Of a stretch of DNA of 64,000 bases, positions 1 through 9,760 are shown one piece after another. The notes below the pieces were generated by a model. It saw only the letters and a program-made list of their open reading frames with translations. It had not been told where the DNA came from and made no database searches. Each line of letters starts with the position of its first letter. Positions within the stretch are counted from its first letter, which is position 1. The stretch is from Adineta vaga. Its lineage: Eukaryota; Rotifera. Both the position numbers and the translations under genes were made by a program. The DNA is taken from the NCBI GenBank assembly GCA_021613535.1, contig CP075494.1, positions 372,001 through 436,000 on the forward strand. The letters run 5' to 3'.

Positions 1-1041
1 TTGATCCAGATATCGGTAAAAATCTATTTGGTTCTGGGATATCGGAATTTTTTCTTATATGGTTTACCATTTGGATTACGTACGGTTTCAGAGCGAAAGG
101 CATCACAGACAAAATTACCGAAACAGAAACCACAACAATTGATACAGTAACAGGTCGTGTTGAGACAAAATTTAAAAGGAGATCCTTAAGAAACACGCTT
201 ATCGGTATGTCAGATGATGATTCTTCTGAATGCTATAATATCCTTGTTGTTATGAACACGCGCTTCTGATGTGTAAGTTTTAAGGTGAAGTTTTCTGGCT
301 CCCCTCTCGTCGCAGTTCCCTCCATTATAGGCCCCTTTCGCCCTCCCCATTGCATACAACTGTACAATACAGGTAGGGTGGGTGTGGGTGTTTCTTCTTC
401 CTTCACCGTCACCCACCCACAAGAAAAAACGAAAACATCGAGAAGTGCGCCGATGAGATAATGACAAGCTCTTTTAAAGTTTTTAAAAAATGCAAAGGAC
501 AGTCGAGCAGAATGAACTCTCCGCAAAAAAGAAATTTCATAAAATTTTATTGACTTAAAAATATTGTAAATAAATTATTTGTTTTCAGTTGAAAATTCGG
601 CAAAATCAGTGGTCTTCGTCTTCCATATTTAGACAAGATCTAGGTTGTTATTTTTTCTCTGTTTCAGCGTCTTAAAAAAAACTATACGTTGTTTTCTTAT
701 TTATTAAAAACTTTAGAAAAGACGCAAAAACGGATCTGTCTCAGTAAGAAGCACATGTCTTCGCGTATTATCAGTCACAATTTTTTTTCTTGCAGAAAAA
801 TACAAGTACGTCTTTTATTTTTTTAGTCTCGATTGTAGTCGCGCTCGTTGCTGCAAGTTATTTCTTTATTATCATCCATGAGATATTTATTATCTACAAA
901 AGAGTACAACATCGTAATGGAAATGAACCAAACTATTGTGACCGTCTTCTCTACAACAGTGCATTTGCCTTACTAATTCTTTCATATATAATGATTATAG
1001 TTGTACCTATTTGGGCCTATTTGATAGAGAAAACACGTTGA
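1..1041 (+). CDS. 3' part of a membrane protein gene, 5' end outside window
   Basis: An open frame from base 3 encodes a hydrophobic helix (around ISEFFLIWFTIWITYGF) followed by a polar Thr/Lys-rich stretch. It reaches a good GTATGT donor at 205. A second coding segment starts after TTGCAG at 796 and encodes two more hydrophobic helices (SIVVALVAASYFFIIIH and ALLILSYIMIIVVPIWAYL), ending in TGA at 1039-1041. The phases of these two exons do not match directly, so a small exon or another donor is missing from my reading. The 590-bp intron contains a telomere-like island at 373-420. I do not recognise the family and infer only an integral membrane protein. The pairing of the two exons rests on order, strand and hydrophobicity. 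Confidence 0.4.
373..420. repeat. telomere-like hairpin island
   Basis: A G-rich arm (GGGTGGGTGTGGGTG) faces a C-rich arm (CACCGTCACCCACCCAC) across a short TTCTTCTTCC loop. The hexamer TGTGGG is the known bdelloid telomere unit. The island lies inside the presumed intron of the first gene. Confidence 0.75.
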
Positions 1042-1674
1042 AAGCAAAGTGAATCGGCTTAGTCAAGCAATGATCAGAAATTTTAAATTATTGTTGCTGT
1101 GATAAGAAGTTTTTTTATATTGTTAACACATTCAATACGACGGATCCCACCCGTGGGACCGGCTATATTTTAGAAAGAAAATGAGTAGAAAAGCACTTTC
1201 TTTTTCTTTTTTTCTTCGGTCAGAAGATTATCTGTAGTATATCATATATTTTGTCGAGTCTTTCTTCAAACATTTATTATATAGAATGGGACTCATATCG
1301 CCATGTGTCTGAATAGTGCATCATTTAATGTGGCTACTCATTCTTTTGGTAGATGTAACCTGATGAAATTGTTAAGACCAATAAAAACTGAAGAATTCCC
1401 CACGGCTTCTTAAAATTTTAGGACGATACAATTACACGTCTATTTGTATCTTGAGGATAGAGGGTGTGGGTGTCGGTGAAGAGATACTAACATCCTCACC
1501 CTCAATCCCACTCATACGCTCAAAAAAACGATAAAAAATAAGAAAACCCTTTTTTCCTAAACATAGTTGAATTCGTAATGATTAACCAAATTCGTATTCA
1601 TAATATTACTCAAGATTTGTAGATTTACTCTTAGCAATAAAACACTCTCGAATTCAGAAATTGTGGGTGGGTGG
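1042..1674. other. intergenic, one telomere-like island
   Basis: No coding exon was recognised. A degenerate island with a G-rich arm at 1451-1479 (starting CTTGAGG) and a C-rich arm at 1493-1506 is present. The segment ends in GTGGGTGGGTGG at 1663-1674, the left part of an island split by the next element. Confidence 0.6.
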
Positions 1675-2427
1675 TAGGGATGTGCGGTGTCGAATAACGG
1701 AGCACTGACAAACACCGCCGATAAGTTCACTGTTCACTGATAGTTCACCGTCAGTATTTTACTGATCCTCGATGAACACTGACACCGATAGCACTGGAAC
1801 ACCAATGCTTTTTTTTATTACTGACCACTGATGCACTGATACTCTCGGTGCACTGATGATGTCAGCGGCGCTGATTTCACTGACACATCTATGTTAATGT
1901 TTATGTTTATTGCTTGTAGTTCCTAGGCGGACCATCATGACATCTTTAATACGAAATATCGAAATATGTTGAATAGTTTTATCGGCTGAGAGACTAGATC
2001 AGCTGGATTTTACTACTTCCTATGTCTACATTTCGTTAATTATAATCGCCGAAAGACGGGTTTCTTTTGTTTAGTTCACGACTGTCTTTATCTCCGTATA
2101 CATTAAGTTATGTTTCTTTTACCGAAGATGTAATGATTATTTTTATAAAACTCTTCAATGATATTTTTTTTCGTTGTGTCTCTAAAATAAAACGTTGATT
2201 CATCTCTTGAAAACCATATTCATCTGACCTGTGAACGTGTTCTATCGATTCTAACCACTCCTTACTATAAAATGTACAATCAAATCAATGATAAAATGTC
2301 AGCAAAATCAGTGTCCCTGGCATTGTCAGCGAAGTCACTGGCACTGGCATCGTCAGTGCACCGAGAGAGAGTATCAGTGTAACAGTTTCAGTTTCTTCAG
2401 TATTGCCACTGACGCCGCACATCTCTA
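1675..2427. mobile_element. non-autonomous hAT-like element (MITE), 753 bp
   Basis: The left end begins TAGGGATGTGCGG and the right end reads, in reverse complement, TAGAGATGTGCGGCG. Further inside, the arms pair again around CTGATACTCTC and CGGTGCACTGA. The flanks are an exact 8-bp direct repeat GTGGGTGG (1667-1674 and 2428-2435), the target-duplication length of hAT transposons, whose termini commonly start CAGGG or TAGGG. Both arms are full of CACTGA motifs, which could be subterminal transposase-binding repeats. There is no internal open frame of note. It inserted into a telomere-like island, since removing it and one target copy restores a continuous GTGGGT tract. Confidence 0.88.
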
Positions 2428-2472
2428 GTGGGTGGGTGTGGATGTGAAGAAGATATATCCACACCCACCCTA
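2428..2472. repeat. telomere-like hairpin island (right part, split by MITE)
   Basis: GTGGGTGGGTGTGGATG on the left faces CCACACCCACCC on the right across GAAGAAGATATAT. The matching left portion lies at 1663-1674, before the hAT-like insertion. A pseudogene fragment begins about 30 bp to the right. Confidence 0.75.
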
Positions 2473-2500
2473 TCGTTTTTTAACAACGTCCATTTCTCAT

Positions 2501-2969
2501 GGGACAAAGTGTTCATGTGCAACATCTTCAACATGTATTGAACATGTGTATGTTAATAATACAATTGTATCACTTCTTCGATTGACTCTTTCTTGCCTTT
2601 TATAATGAAACATGTCTTCAGTTGATCAATTTTCGTAATTTATCTTCAATTGTTCCACTTGATACTTCACAACTAAGTGAATATTATCCTAATAGTACAG
2701 TAGATCCAATAGTCATAGGTGAATTCGTTGAAAAATGGATTATGAATATATCGTAATCAGATTATTTCTCAACATGTGCTCCTTGAGCATGTACTTATTC
2801 AATATCAAAACGAAAAAATGTTCTCAATGTAATTACTATTCTGTTGGCTCTTTATGGAGAATTGACATTAATTCTTCGTATAATTGTTCCTTGGATTGTG
2901 ACTTGGTCAGAGAAAATATTCGACTTTATTTGTCAACATCATAATAATCGTGTTATTCTATTTTCTTAA
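2501..2969 (+). pseudogene. decayed C-terminal fragment of a bdelloid-type membrane protein
   Basis: Two joined frames give recognisable sequence. The first (from 2501) carries the Cys-rich motif KCSCATSSTC. After a frameshift near 2600 the second carries CLQLINFRNLSSIVPLD, then an NIS motif, two in-frame stops (TAA, TGA), and a final hydrophobic helix (ALYGELTLILRIIVPWIV). Spacing and motifs match the membrane exon at 61,192-61,464 (…EEW…N…Y…C.P..C.Y, then an LALYG-type helix followed by IVP), so I judge both to be the same multicopy family. The 5' part of the gene is missing, and the remaining sequence starts just right of a telomere-like island. Confidence 0.7.
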
Positions 2970-3030
2970 CTCATATGTCAATTTGTTTCTCATCCTCGCA
3001 TAATTGATGTGCTCTGGAAAGAAACGAAGG

Positions 3031-5500
3031 TAATGTGTAATAAACTAGAAAAAAAAATCCCGAAAAGAAAATCTCGAAAAAAAAAGTCCGAAAAAAGAAA
3101 CCTCAAAAAAAGTAAAGATCGAAAAGCTAAAATCTCGAAAAATTTGTTTTTAGAAGAAAGAAACATCGAAAAGAGTGTATCTCGAAAAAAAATCCCGTAA
3201 TTGATAAATTTCGAAAAGAATCTTTTATTTATCGCGATATGAAATGTATTAATACAATGAGCGACAAATGTATACTTCTATTTTCAATTTCTATTTCGAA
3301 AAATCATAATAAAGAACTAATAAAATATAAAAATATAGCAACAGTTATGAAGATGAAGACTATAATCATTTGTTTGCTCCAATCATCAATGAAAGTCCTT
3401 CGATTAATTCATCGAGATTTATTTGCCCTTGATTAAATTTCACTTGAAGCGAAGAAATTCGTTCTTGTCGAAGAAGAACTTTTTGGCATCTATTCTTCTT
3501 TTGTCCTGTAATCATTTTCAGGAAAAGTTGACGTACAAGAACTTCTTCCTTCTTTAAACAGTCAAACAAATGCCATACATTTGGATTAAATTTCGATACT
3601 AATCGGTTGAATTTGTGGTTCCAGCCTATATGATACATCAAAGACAGTCAGAAAGAAAGAAAAAATGAATTACCTTCCACGAAATTATTGGTTCTCAATT
3701 CAACATCAGAAACATTCCATAACGTCCATTTTACCTTTGTCATCCAGTACCGATCAAAATAATCAATTAATGGTTTTAATGAAGATGGAGCTTCACGTAC
3801 AACTTTTTTAAAAGCAGATTCAAGATTATCAATGGGAACAAGTGCCAATGCCATCAATTTACGTACACATGATCGTACACCTTCATCAGTACGATAATCA
3901 GTAGCCAATCCAAGGTGTTGTATCTGACGATGAATTGCATTTACAAAATGGAAATTACATCCCACATGACGTGTATTTGGTAGCTAAAAATGATTATAAT
4001 TAATTCAAAAGAAAGAAAAAACGCAAGAACGTACTTGATCAGCAATTGTTTTTATAAGAGCTGATTCAAAATCAGATGTAATTTTTTTCGGACGAAAATG
4101 AAGATTAAGACGAGCAGCATGCTCGGTAAGAATCGAGAACACCTCTTTGTATGTTGCTGCAGTTCGATTACCAAGAAGAGCAGTAACACACAAAAAACCT
4201 GTGGAATTTAGTTGAAAGTAGATGGTGAAAAAGGATTATATGTATAACTTACTATGATCATTTTTTATTCCGTGTATCGTGTAAACTTGATGAAAATGAG
4301 ATGGAGACGATTGAAATGTTCCATCCATCATGATATGATCAGAAGTGAACAATGTTTTCAATTGATTATCCGTTGCAAAGATAAGGATTCGATTATAAAT
4401 TTCCCCATCACGCTTCTGGACACGATCAACCAATAAATAGCGTTTACCATCATTTGTTTTTTTATACAGTGTTGGAATATCAAAGCTGACTGAAGTTGGA
4501 AGATTTGGTGTTGTTAATCGACGAGCTTGATTAAGTCCAGAATCTGGAAGATGAGAAGTATTAGATCTATCTAAACTAAAGTTATGCTTACTAGCATCTC
4601 TCGCAGAAAGAGCCATAGCAAGAGCTGGTTTAGACAGATCTGCTTTGACGAGCTCTTCATTGTAAATTTGACCAATAGCTGTTGTCTCGGTAAGAACTCG
4701 CTTTTTTACTTTCGTCATTAACTGACGAACTTCAACTCGTTCAGGCACCGGCATGTGATTATGATCATTTTTGGTGAATTTTTTAAATACATGATTTGCA
4801 TCAAGATGAACACCTGCCCAACATAATTTTTCTTCACATATCCAATATGACACCTTTTCTGTGGTTTTGTTGTGTTCGTAAATGTAACCATCAATCGACA
4901 CCAACCGTTTTTTCTTGTTACTTACCATAAAGACGATCTCAGGTTTTACACTCGTATCGCCTTCTTCCGTATCGTCTTCTTCCATGCCGATATCTTCCAT
5001 ACCGTTTTCTTCCATGTCTATTTCATCCATTTCGATTTCTTTCATGTCGATCGTGTCTTGAAGTTCAAGTAAACCAACAAAATAAGGATGGCGATGCGTA
5101 TAGACGGCCTAAAAATGATAGAATGAAACTATTTCATGTCAGACGGACAATATATATATTAAAGAAACAAAGAAAAACATTCATACGGATAAATAGTCCA
5201 GGGAACAACTGGACGGATAAAACAATCGAAAAGTTTTGATTGGCAGCAAGATTTATAAAGATTATCTATATAGTAATATGATACGCTGACATCTTTCGGG
5301 ATTTGAACATTCGGAATTATAATTTTTCGAGATAAAAAGAATTCGAAAAATTGTTTTTTCGATACTTAAAATTTCGAGATATTTGCTTTCGAGATATTAA
5401 ATTTCGAAATTTCTTTCTTTCGAAGTTTTAGCTTTCAATATTATTTTTTTCGAGATTTTTTTTTCGAGATTTTTTTTTTTCGAGCTTATTACATCAATTC
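3031..5500. mobile_element. complete Mutator-like (MULE) DNA transposon
   Basis: The two ends form long, imperfect inverted repeats built of TCTCGAAAAA units (about 3031-3220 and 5290-5500). The outermost parts share TGTAATAARCT. The element is flanked by an exact 10-bp direct repeat GAAACGAAGG at 3021-3030 and 5501-5510, fitting the 8-10 bp target duplications of MULEs. Between the ends lies one reverse-strand transposase gene with four exons. This combination (long TIRs, target duplication, FLYWCH plus MULE transposase) makes it a full-length and possibly autonomous copy. Confidence 0.9.
3366..5045 (-). CDS. MULE transposase with FLYWCH-type zinc finger
   Basis: Four exons join in phase: 5045-4253, 4198-4035, 3983-3674 and 3625-3366, giving 508 residues, with GT-AG introns of about 50 nt. 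An acidic Met/Glu/Asp-rich N-terminus is followed by a FLYWCH-like finger (YWICEEKLCW, then HNH, about residues 55-105). A MULE DDE domain follows. The first Asp is in MMDGTF, the second in ITSDFES, and the Glu is in NNFVEGWN at the exon 3/4 join. No stop or shift interrupts it. It would cut and paste the surrounding element by binding the terminal repeats. The Met at 5045 is my chosen start, but the frame stays open upstream to an acceptor-like TTTTTAG near 5113, so a small 5' exon is possible. Confidence 0.88.
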
Positions 5501-6173
5501 GAAACGAAGGGCCGATATAAAAGACGGGCATACTTGTTTAAATAAACAAATTGAAACACACATACAAAGTTTGACGTTACAATATCCAGAAAGTTTCGTC
5601 TTTGAAAAATACTTCTTCTTTTGTTTGATAATAATACAAGTAACGCTCGCCGTGCCGACTCACTCAACCCTCGACTGCGGAGAACAAGTATTTTTAGTTA
5701 GACCCAATAGTGAAACGAATTGATCCGCCAACTTACCATACGAGAAAACCGCTTAAATGTTACTGCTGCAATGTGTAGTAACCTTCGAAAACAAAATAAT
5801 AACTTTTTCTATAAAACGATCTCACCCAACATCCCAACCGACAGTGTCACCCAACACCCCCACCCACCCACACCCTCAACTCACTCTCACTAGACCTAGC
5901 CCCATCGTACTATCAGTTTTCAACGTTTAGGATCATTTTTTTAAAAAAAATGTTTTTTTGACCTTTGACCCTGACACAAACAGACAGACAAATTATTTTT
6001 TTTCATATGACCCTCCTTACAGTCGAGGGAACTTAAGTAAATTATCTTTTTATTATACTTTGATCATAATAGATTTCAGTGTCGCATATTTATTTCAATA
6101 TAAAATGGAAAAAAAGCGAGTAAATGTCTGTAACTTTTTGTTTAATTGTCTCATTATTCTAGAGAAAGAAATT
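5501..6173. other. intergenic with a C-rich telomere-like tract
   Basis: No coding exon was recognised. A C-rich tract (CACCCACCCACACCC and neighbours) occupies about 5843-5885. It has no clear G-rich partner on its left. Confidence 0.5.
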
Positions 6174-6968
6174 TCAATATGTACTGAATTTATGTCCACA
6201 TCCTGAACAAAATTTTCCATTTAAATCTTGTCGTAGTTTGTTACACTGTGGACAGTATGTTGAAATTGCAATGGAATAGGACGGAGGAGCATCGTTACTC
6301 TCTTGATCATAAGAAGCTTTGTTGGAAAAATATACTGATGTATTATTTCCTTGGTGATTTGAACTACCAATTTCAATTTTCAACTAAAATAAAAACAGAA
6401 TAATATTCCATAATCTTATTTGAAAAGAAAAACAAATTTACAGTTAAAATATATCCAACTACTCCCTTTTTTGAAACATGCAGTTCCCAACTGCATGGTA
6501 TTGATCTCGATGAATATTTTGCTGATTCTTCTTCAACTGTATGACGCGTTTGTTTTACACGTTTGGTAAAAAAGTAAAAAGATGAAATAATAATAATTAA
6601 TAAGCCAATTACAAACATAAGAATAACACCGATAAGTAATGCTATTCTAGATTCTGTTTGTGTGCGTACCCAGGAAACAATAAGAACCACTATTCCAACT
6701 ATCGCAGTCGTAATGGAAATAAGCCAACACATCATAAAATATTTTTTATATAAAGAAAATGATCTATTTATATTCGCAATGGATTGTTGAAATTCATCTG
6801 GATCAATAATTCCATTTAAATCTATTGGATATGTTGAATCGAATGTACCATATAAACAGTCAGCTATAGATAAATCAATAGAAAATTAAATTCAAAGTAA
6901 GAGAAAAAAAACTTACCGGAAACCAGTGGCACATGAATAACCTTCGGACTAATTGGTATATTGATCAT
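6174..6968 (-). CDS. Golgin-A7/Erf4-like membrane protein with C-terminal zinc ribbon
   Basis: Three exons join in phase: 6968-6917, 6863-6442 and 6383-6174, giving 227 residues. The N-terminus holds a motif resembling Golgin-A7/Erf4 proteins (YPIDLNGIIDPDEFQQSI, about residues 28-45). That family partners DHHC palmitoyltransferases. Two hydrophobic helices follow (about 65-85 and 95-115). The C-terminus has two CxxC pairs (CPQC and CSGC), a small zinc ribbon. Introns are 53 and 58 nt. The family assignment is by motif memory and the domain combination is unusual; a role at Golgi or ER membranes is inference only. The reading frame is intact, with Met at 6968 the first possible start. Confidence 0.65.
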
Positions 6969-7654
6969 TTTTTTATTAGTAAAGTGAAAACAATAGGTCT
7001 GCTTTTCAATATTGTCTGTGTTAAATAGAAAGAAATCTTTGATTATCTAATGTATACACAAAAAAGATAAGAAATATTGTTTTTCTTTTTCCTTTACTTA
7101 AGACGTGAAGATCTCACATTTTCCTATTTTTTCGTAAATGTGCATCGTTTACACTGCAATATCATATTGAGTCACATTTATATTAGTAAAAATGACTAAA
7201 ATAAATAGAGTGATAACTCGATGAAATTTGGTCAAGATAAGTTAATACTATGAAAACTCAAGCATTTATTTATTTACTGCATGTGTTATTTGGTCATCCT
7301 AAATTTGATTTCTAAAGAAAAAATGAATTGAGTTTCTGAATATAAATATTTCGATTGGGCTAAATTTCTTAAAGTTATGATGAATGAATAAAGTGAGGCA
7401 TAGGATTTCATTGATTAAATCCTTTAGATTCTTTCGTTGTTGTTCATCATCAACTCTTCGAAAAACTCTGTTCTTAGCTTTTGTTCTGGCTATTTATCCG
7501 TTTCTTTCTGTAAAACAACAAGGTGATATTTGTCATTTTTATTTTTCTCCTTTAAGGCACATGTTATGTTTTGTTTGCATTGGAATGGGGATTTTGTTGG
7601 CGTTGCTCTTGATGAAAAGTCTTTCCAAAATCGTTGTGCTGCGTACTGGGAACT
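6969..7654. other. intergenic
   Basis: AT-rich. A 121-codon frame running into the next island has no recognisable domain and probably is not a gene. Confidence 0.5.
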
Positions 7655-7711
7655 GGTGTAGGTGTGGGCGCGAAAGAAGGAGAGATACACCCACACCACA
7701 CCCACACCTAG
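7655..7711. repeat. telomere-like hairpin island
   Basis: G-rich arm GGTGTAGGTGTGGG and C-rich arm CACCCACACCACACCCAC, separated by a purine-rich loop. The C-rich arm ends about 10 bp before the start of a broken F-box gene. Confidence 0.75.
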
Positions 7712-7720
7712 CATACGTAG

Positions 7721-9015
7721 ATGTTGAAGTTAGAATCATTACCAAATGATATTTTACTTGAATTATTTTATTATATTGATGGTATTGAACTTATTCAAGT
7801 ATTTTCTAAATTAAATATTCGTTTTAATCAACTTCTTTTTAATTTATTTAACCAATATTCATTTAATTTGTCAAAAATATTTTGCCAAACTATTTCATCA
7901 AATCATTTCATTTCAACTTTCAAATGATGATAATACTCCATATTTAATTGAACAATTTTTTTTTCATATTCATTTCGTTTAAATTCTTTTACTCAATTAA
8001 AATCACTTTCATTTTATCATATGAATTCTAATGAAATATTTGAAAAAACTTTTAATAGATTTACCATCTCTTCAACATCTTAGTCATTTAAAATTTGTTG
8101 ATTTTGAACCTAAATACTTATGTATAAAACAATTTATTAATATTATTTGGAATTTATCCAAATTGATCTATTTATCTCTTCCTAATCATACATGATATCT
8201 TGAATCTGATTTCGAACATAAATTAACATTTCATTTATCATTGAAATACTTATATATTATGTGAAATCAATTCAATATTAAATCATTGATTCATTTATTT
8301 ATCTGTACACCATATTTAGAAAATCTTTCAATAAGTATTCGTAATTGTTATATTATAGATGATTCATTAACATATTTAATACTATCATTAAAAGTACTTA
8401 ATATTGATATTCATTGTACTATACCAGAATTAAAATATATATTGAGTAATACACCGAATTTAATTTATTTAAAAATCTCGACTGATTCATTGAATATCAT
8501 TGGATATATATGGGAAGAAATACTTTGTAATTATTTACTAAAATTAAAAATATTTCATTTAGAAATACATAATTCAATAATTGCAGATGATAATATAGAA
8601 AATATAGCTCATGAATTACTCAATACTTTTCGAACATCATTTTGGTTAGATGAACGTCAATTATATGTTCGATGCATTTGGCAACCAGAAGATAAAATGT
8701 TTCCTGGATATAGAAATATTCTACTTTATACATTACCTTATGTTTTTAATGATTTTAATCATAAATTCCACTGATAACAAAGAAGAAATATCTCATTATC
8801 GAATTTGTTTTCCTAAACTTTATGAACTAGAACTTTTCAATATACCAGAAACAATTGAAAAATTTCCTTTAACATTTGATCAATTAAATAAATTTACAGT
8901 CTGTGATATACATCCAAAACTTCGATCAAATTTACAAATATTATTAAATCGTTCAACTCGACTTCATACTATCGAATTTATGCTTATGTATAATGATTGG
9001 CCATTTTTTTTCTAA
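7721..9015 (+). pseudogene. broken F-box / LRR-like gene
   Basis: The start encodes an F-box (LESLPNDILLELFYYIDG, residues about 4-21), the module that links targets to SCF ubiquitin ligases. The rest is recognisable only by hopping frames. There are shifts near 7915, 7980 and 8050, two in-frame TGA codons (about 8194 and 8261), and another shift near 8770. The downstream parts (from SLQHLSHLKF on, and LKVLNIDIHCTIPELKYI) have the Leu-rich spacing of bdelloid F-box families, ending KFTVCDIHPKLRSNLQ. It is clearly non-functional as annotated. It starts right beside a telomere-like island. Confidence 0.8.
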
Positions 9016-9760
9016 AAATTCCATCTGTTCGACGTATTTTCGTTAGAATACTTTTTTTTCTTAATTAATAAACAATTGATTCAACTGAATAATCAAATTT
9101 TGATTCCTTCGACTGAAAGAAGCGTGTATTACGAAGAAAAAGTTACGAAAAAAATGGAAAATTCGTTTGTATGTATGTCTGTCGCAGGTCAACACTTCTA
9201 TGACTTCTACTACACTATGGGAATGCTCTTGGGTCCTTATATACTATACTAGGCGGGTACCCATGGGTCCTCATGTACTGCATAGTGGGTGTGGGTTAAG
9301 GGCATAGTCTCATGTACACTCACGCCCACCCTTCACCTACCCCTCAACGGAGCTGCGCTGACAAGATTTTTAAATACTTTAATAGATACTGAACGATAGT
9401 TAGTTATTTGCAGTTCATTCTGGTTATTTTATTCTACAACTATAAAGTTCTAAGTGTATAGAAGTCATCACATCTAAATGATTATTTTGATAACGTTCAT
9501 TTGCGACTTGTACAACGGCGAAGATATACAGAGGAAAATAAAAGAACCGACAATTAAATCAATATTTTGTGGTCAAATTATGAAAATATTGATGTACTGG
9601 ATCGATTGTGTAATTCTCTCATCGCTATTTATATTCCTTGTTTCTTTTTTGTATCATGAGATTTGTCCATATCCTGCTTTATTGTAGAAATGAACATTCA
9701 AAAGACAAATAAAAACATATAAAGCATCGAAGAAGAGGTAGGTATATTGGTTCTTGAATC
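9016..9760. other. intergenic with telomere-like island
   Basis: An island has a G-rich arm at 9285-9295 (GTGGGTGTGGG) and a C-rich arm at 9321-9344. A 69-codon frame at 9478-9687 with one hydrophobic helix has no recognisable family and was not called. Confidence 0.5.

Noticed and set aside
210-526. Two overlapping reverse frames
   Set aside because: They cross the telomere-like island and the presumed intron and show no domain.
3009-3200. Lys/Ser-rich 63-codon frame
   Set aside because: It is the AAAATCTCG array of the left terminal repeat of the MULE, not a gene.
7384-7749. 121-codon forward frame
   Set aside because: It runs through both arms of an island and has no recognisable domain; one hydrophobic stretch is not enough.
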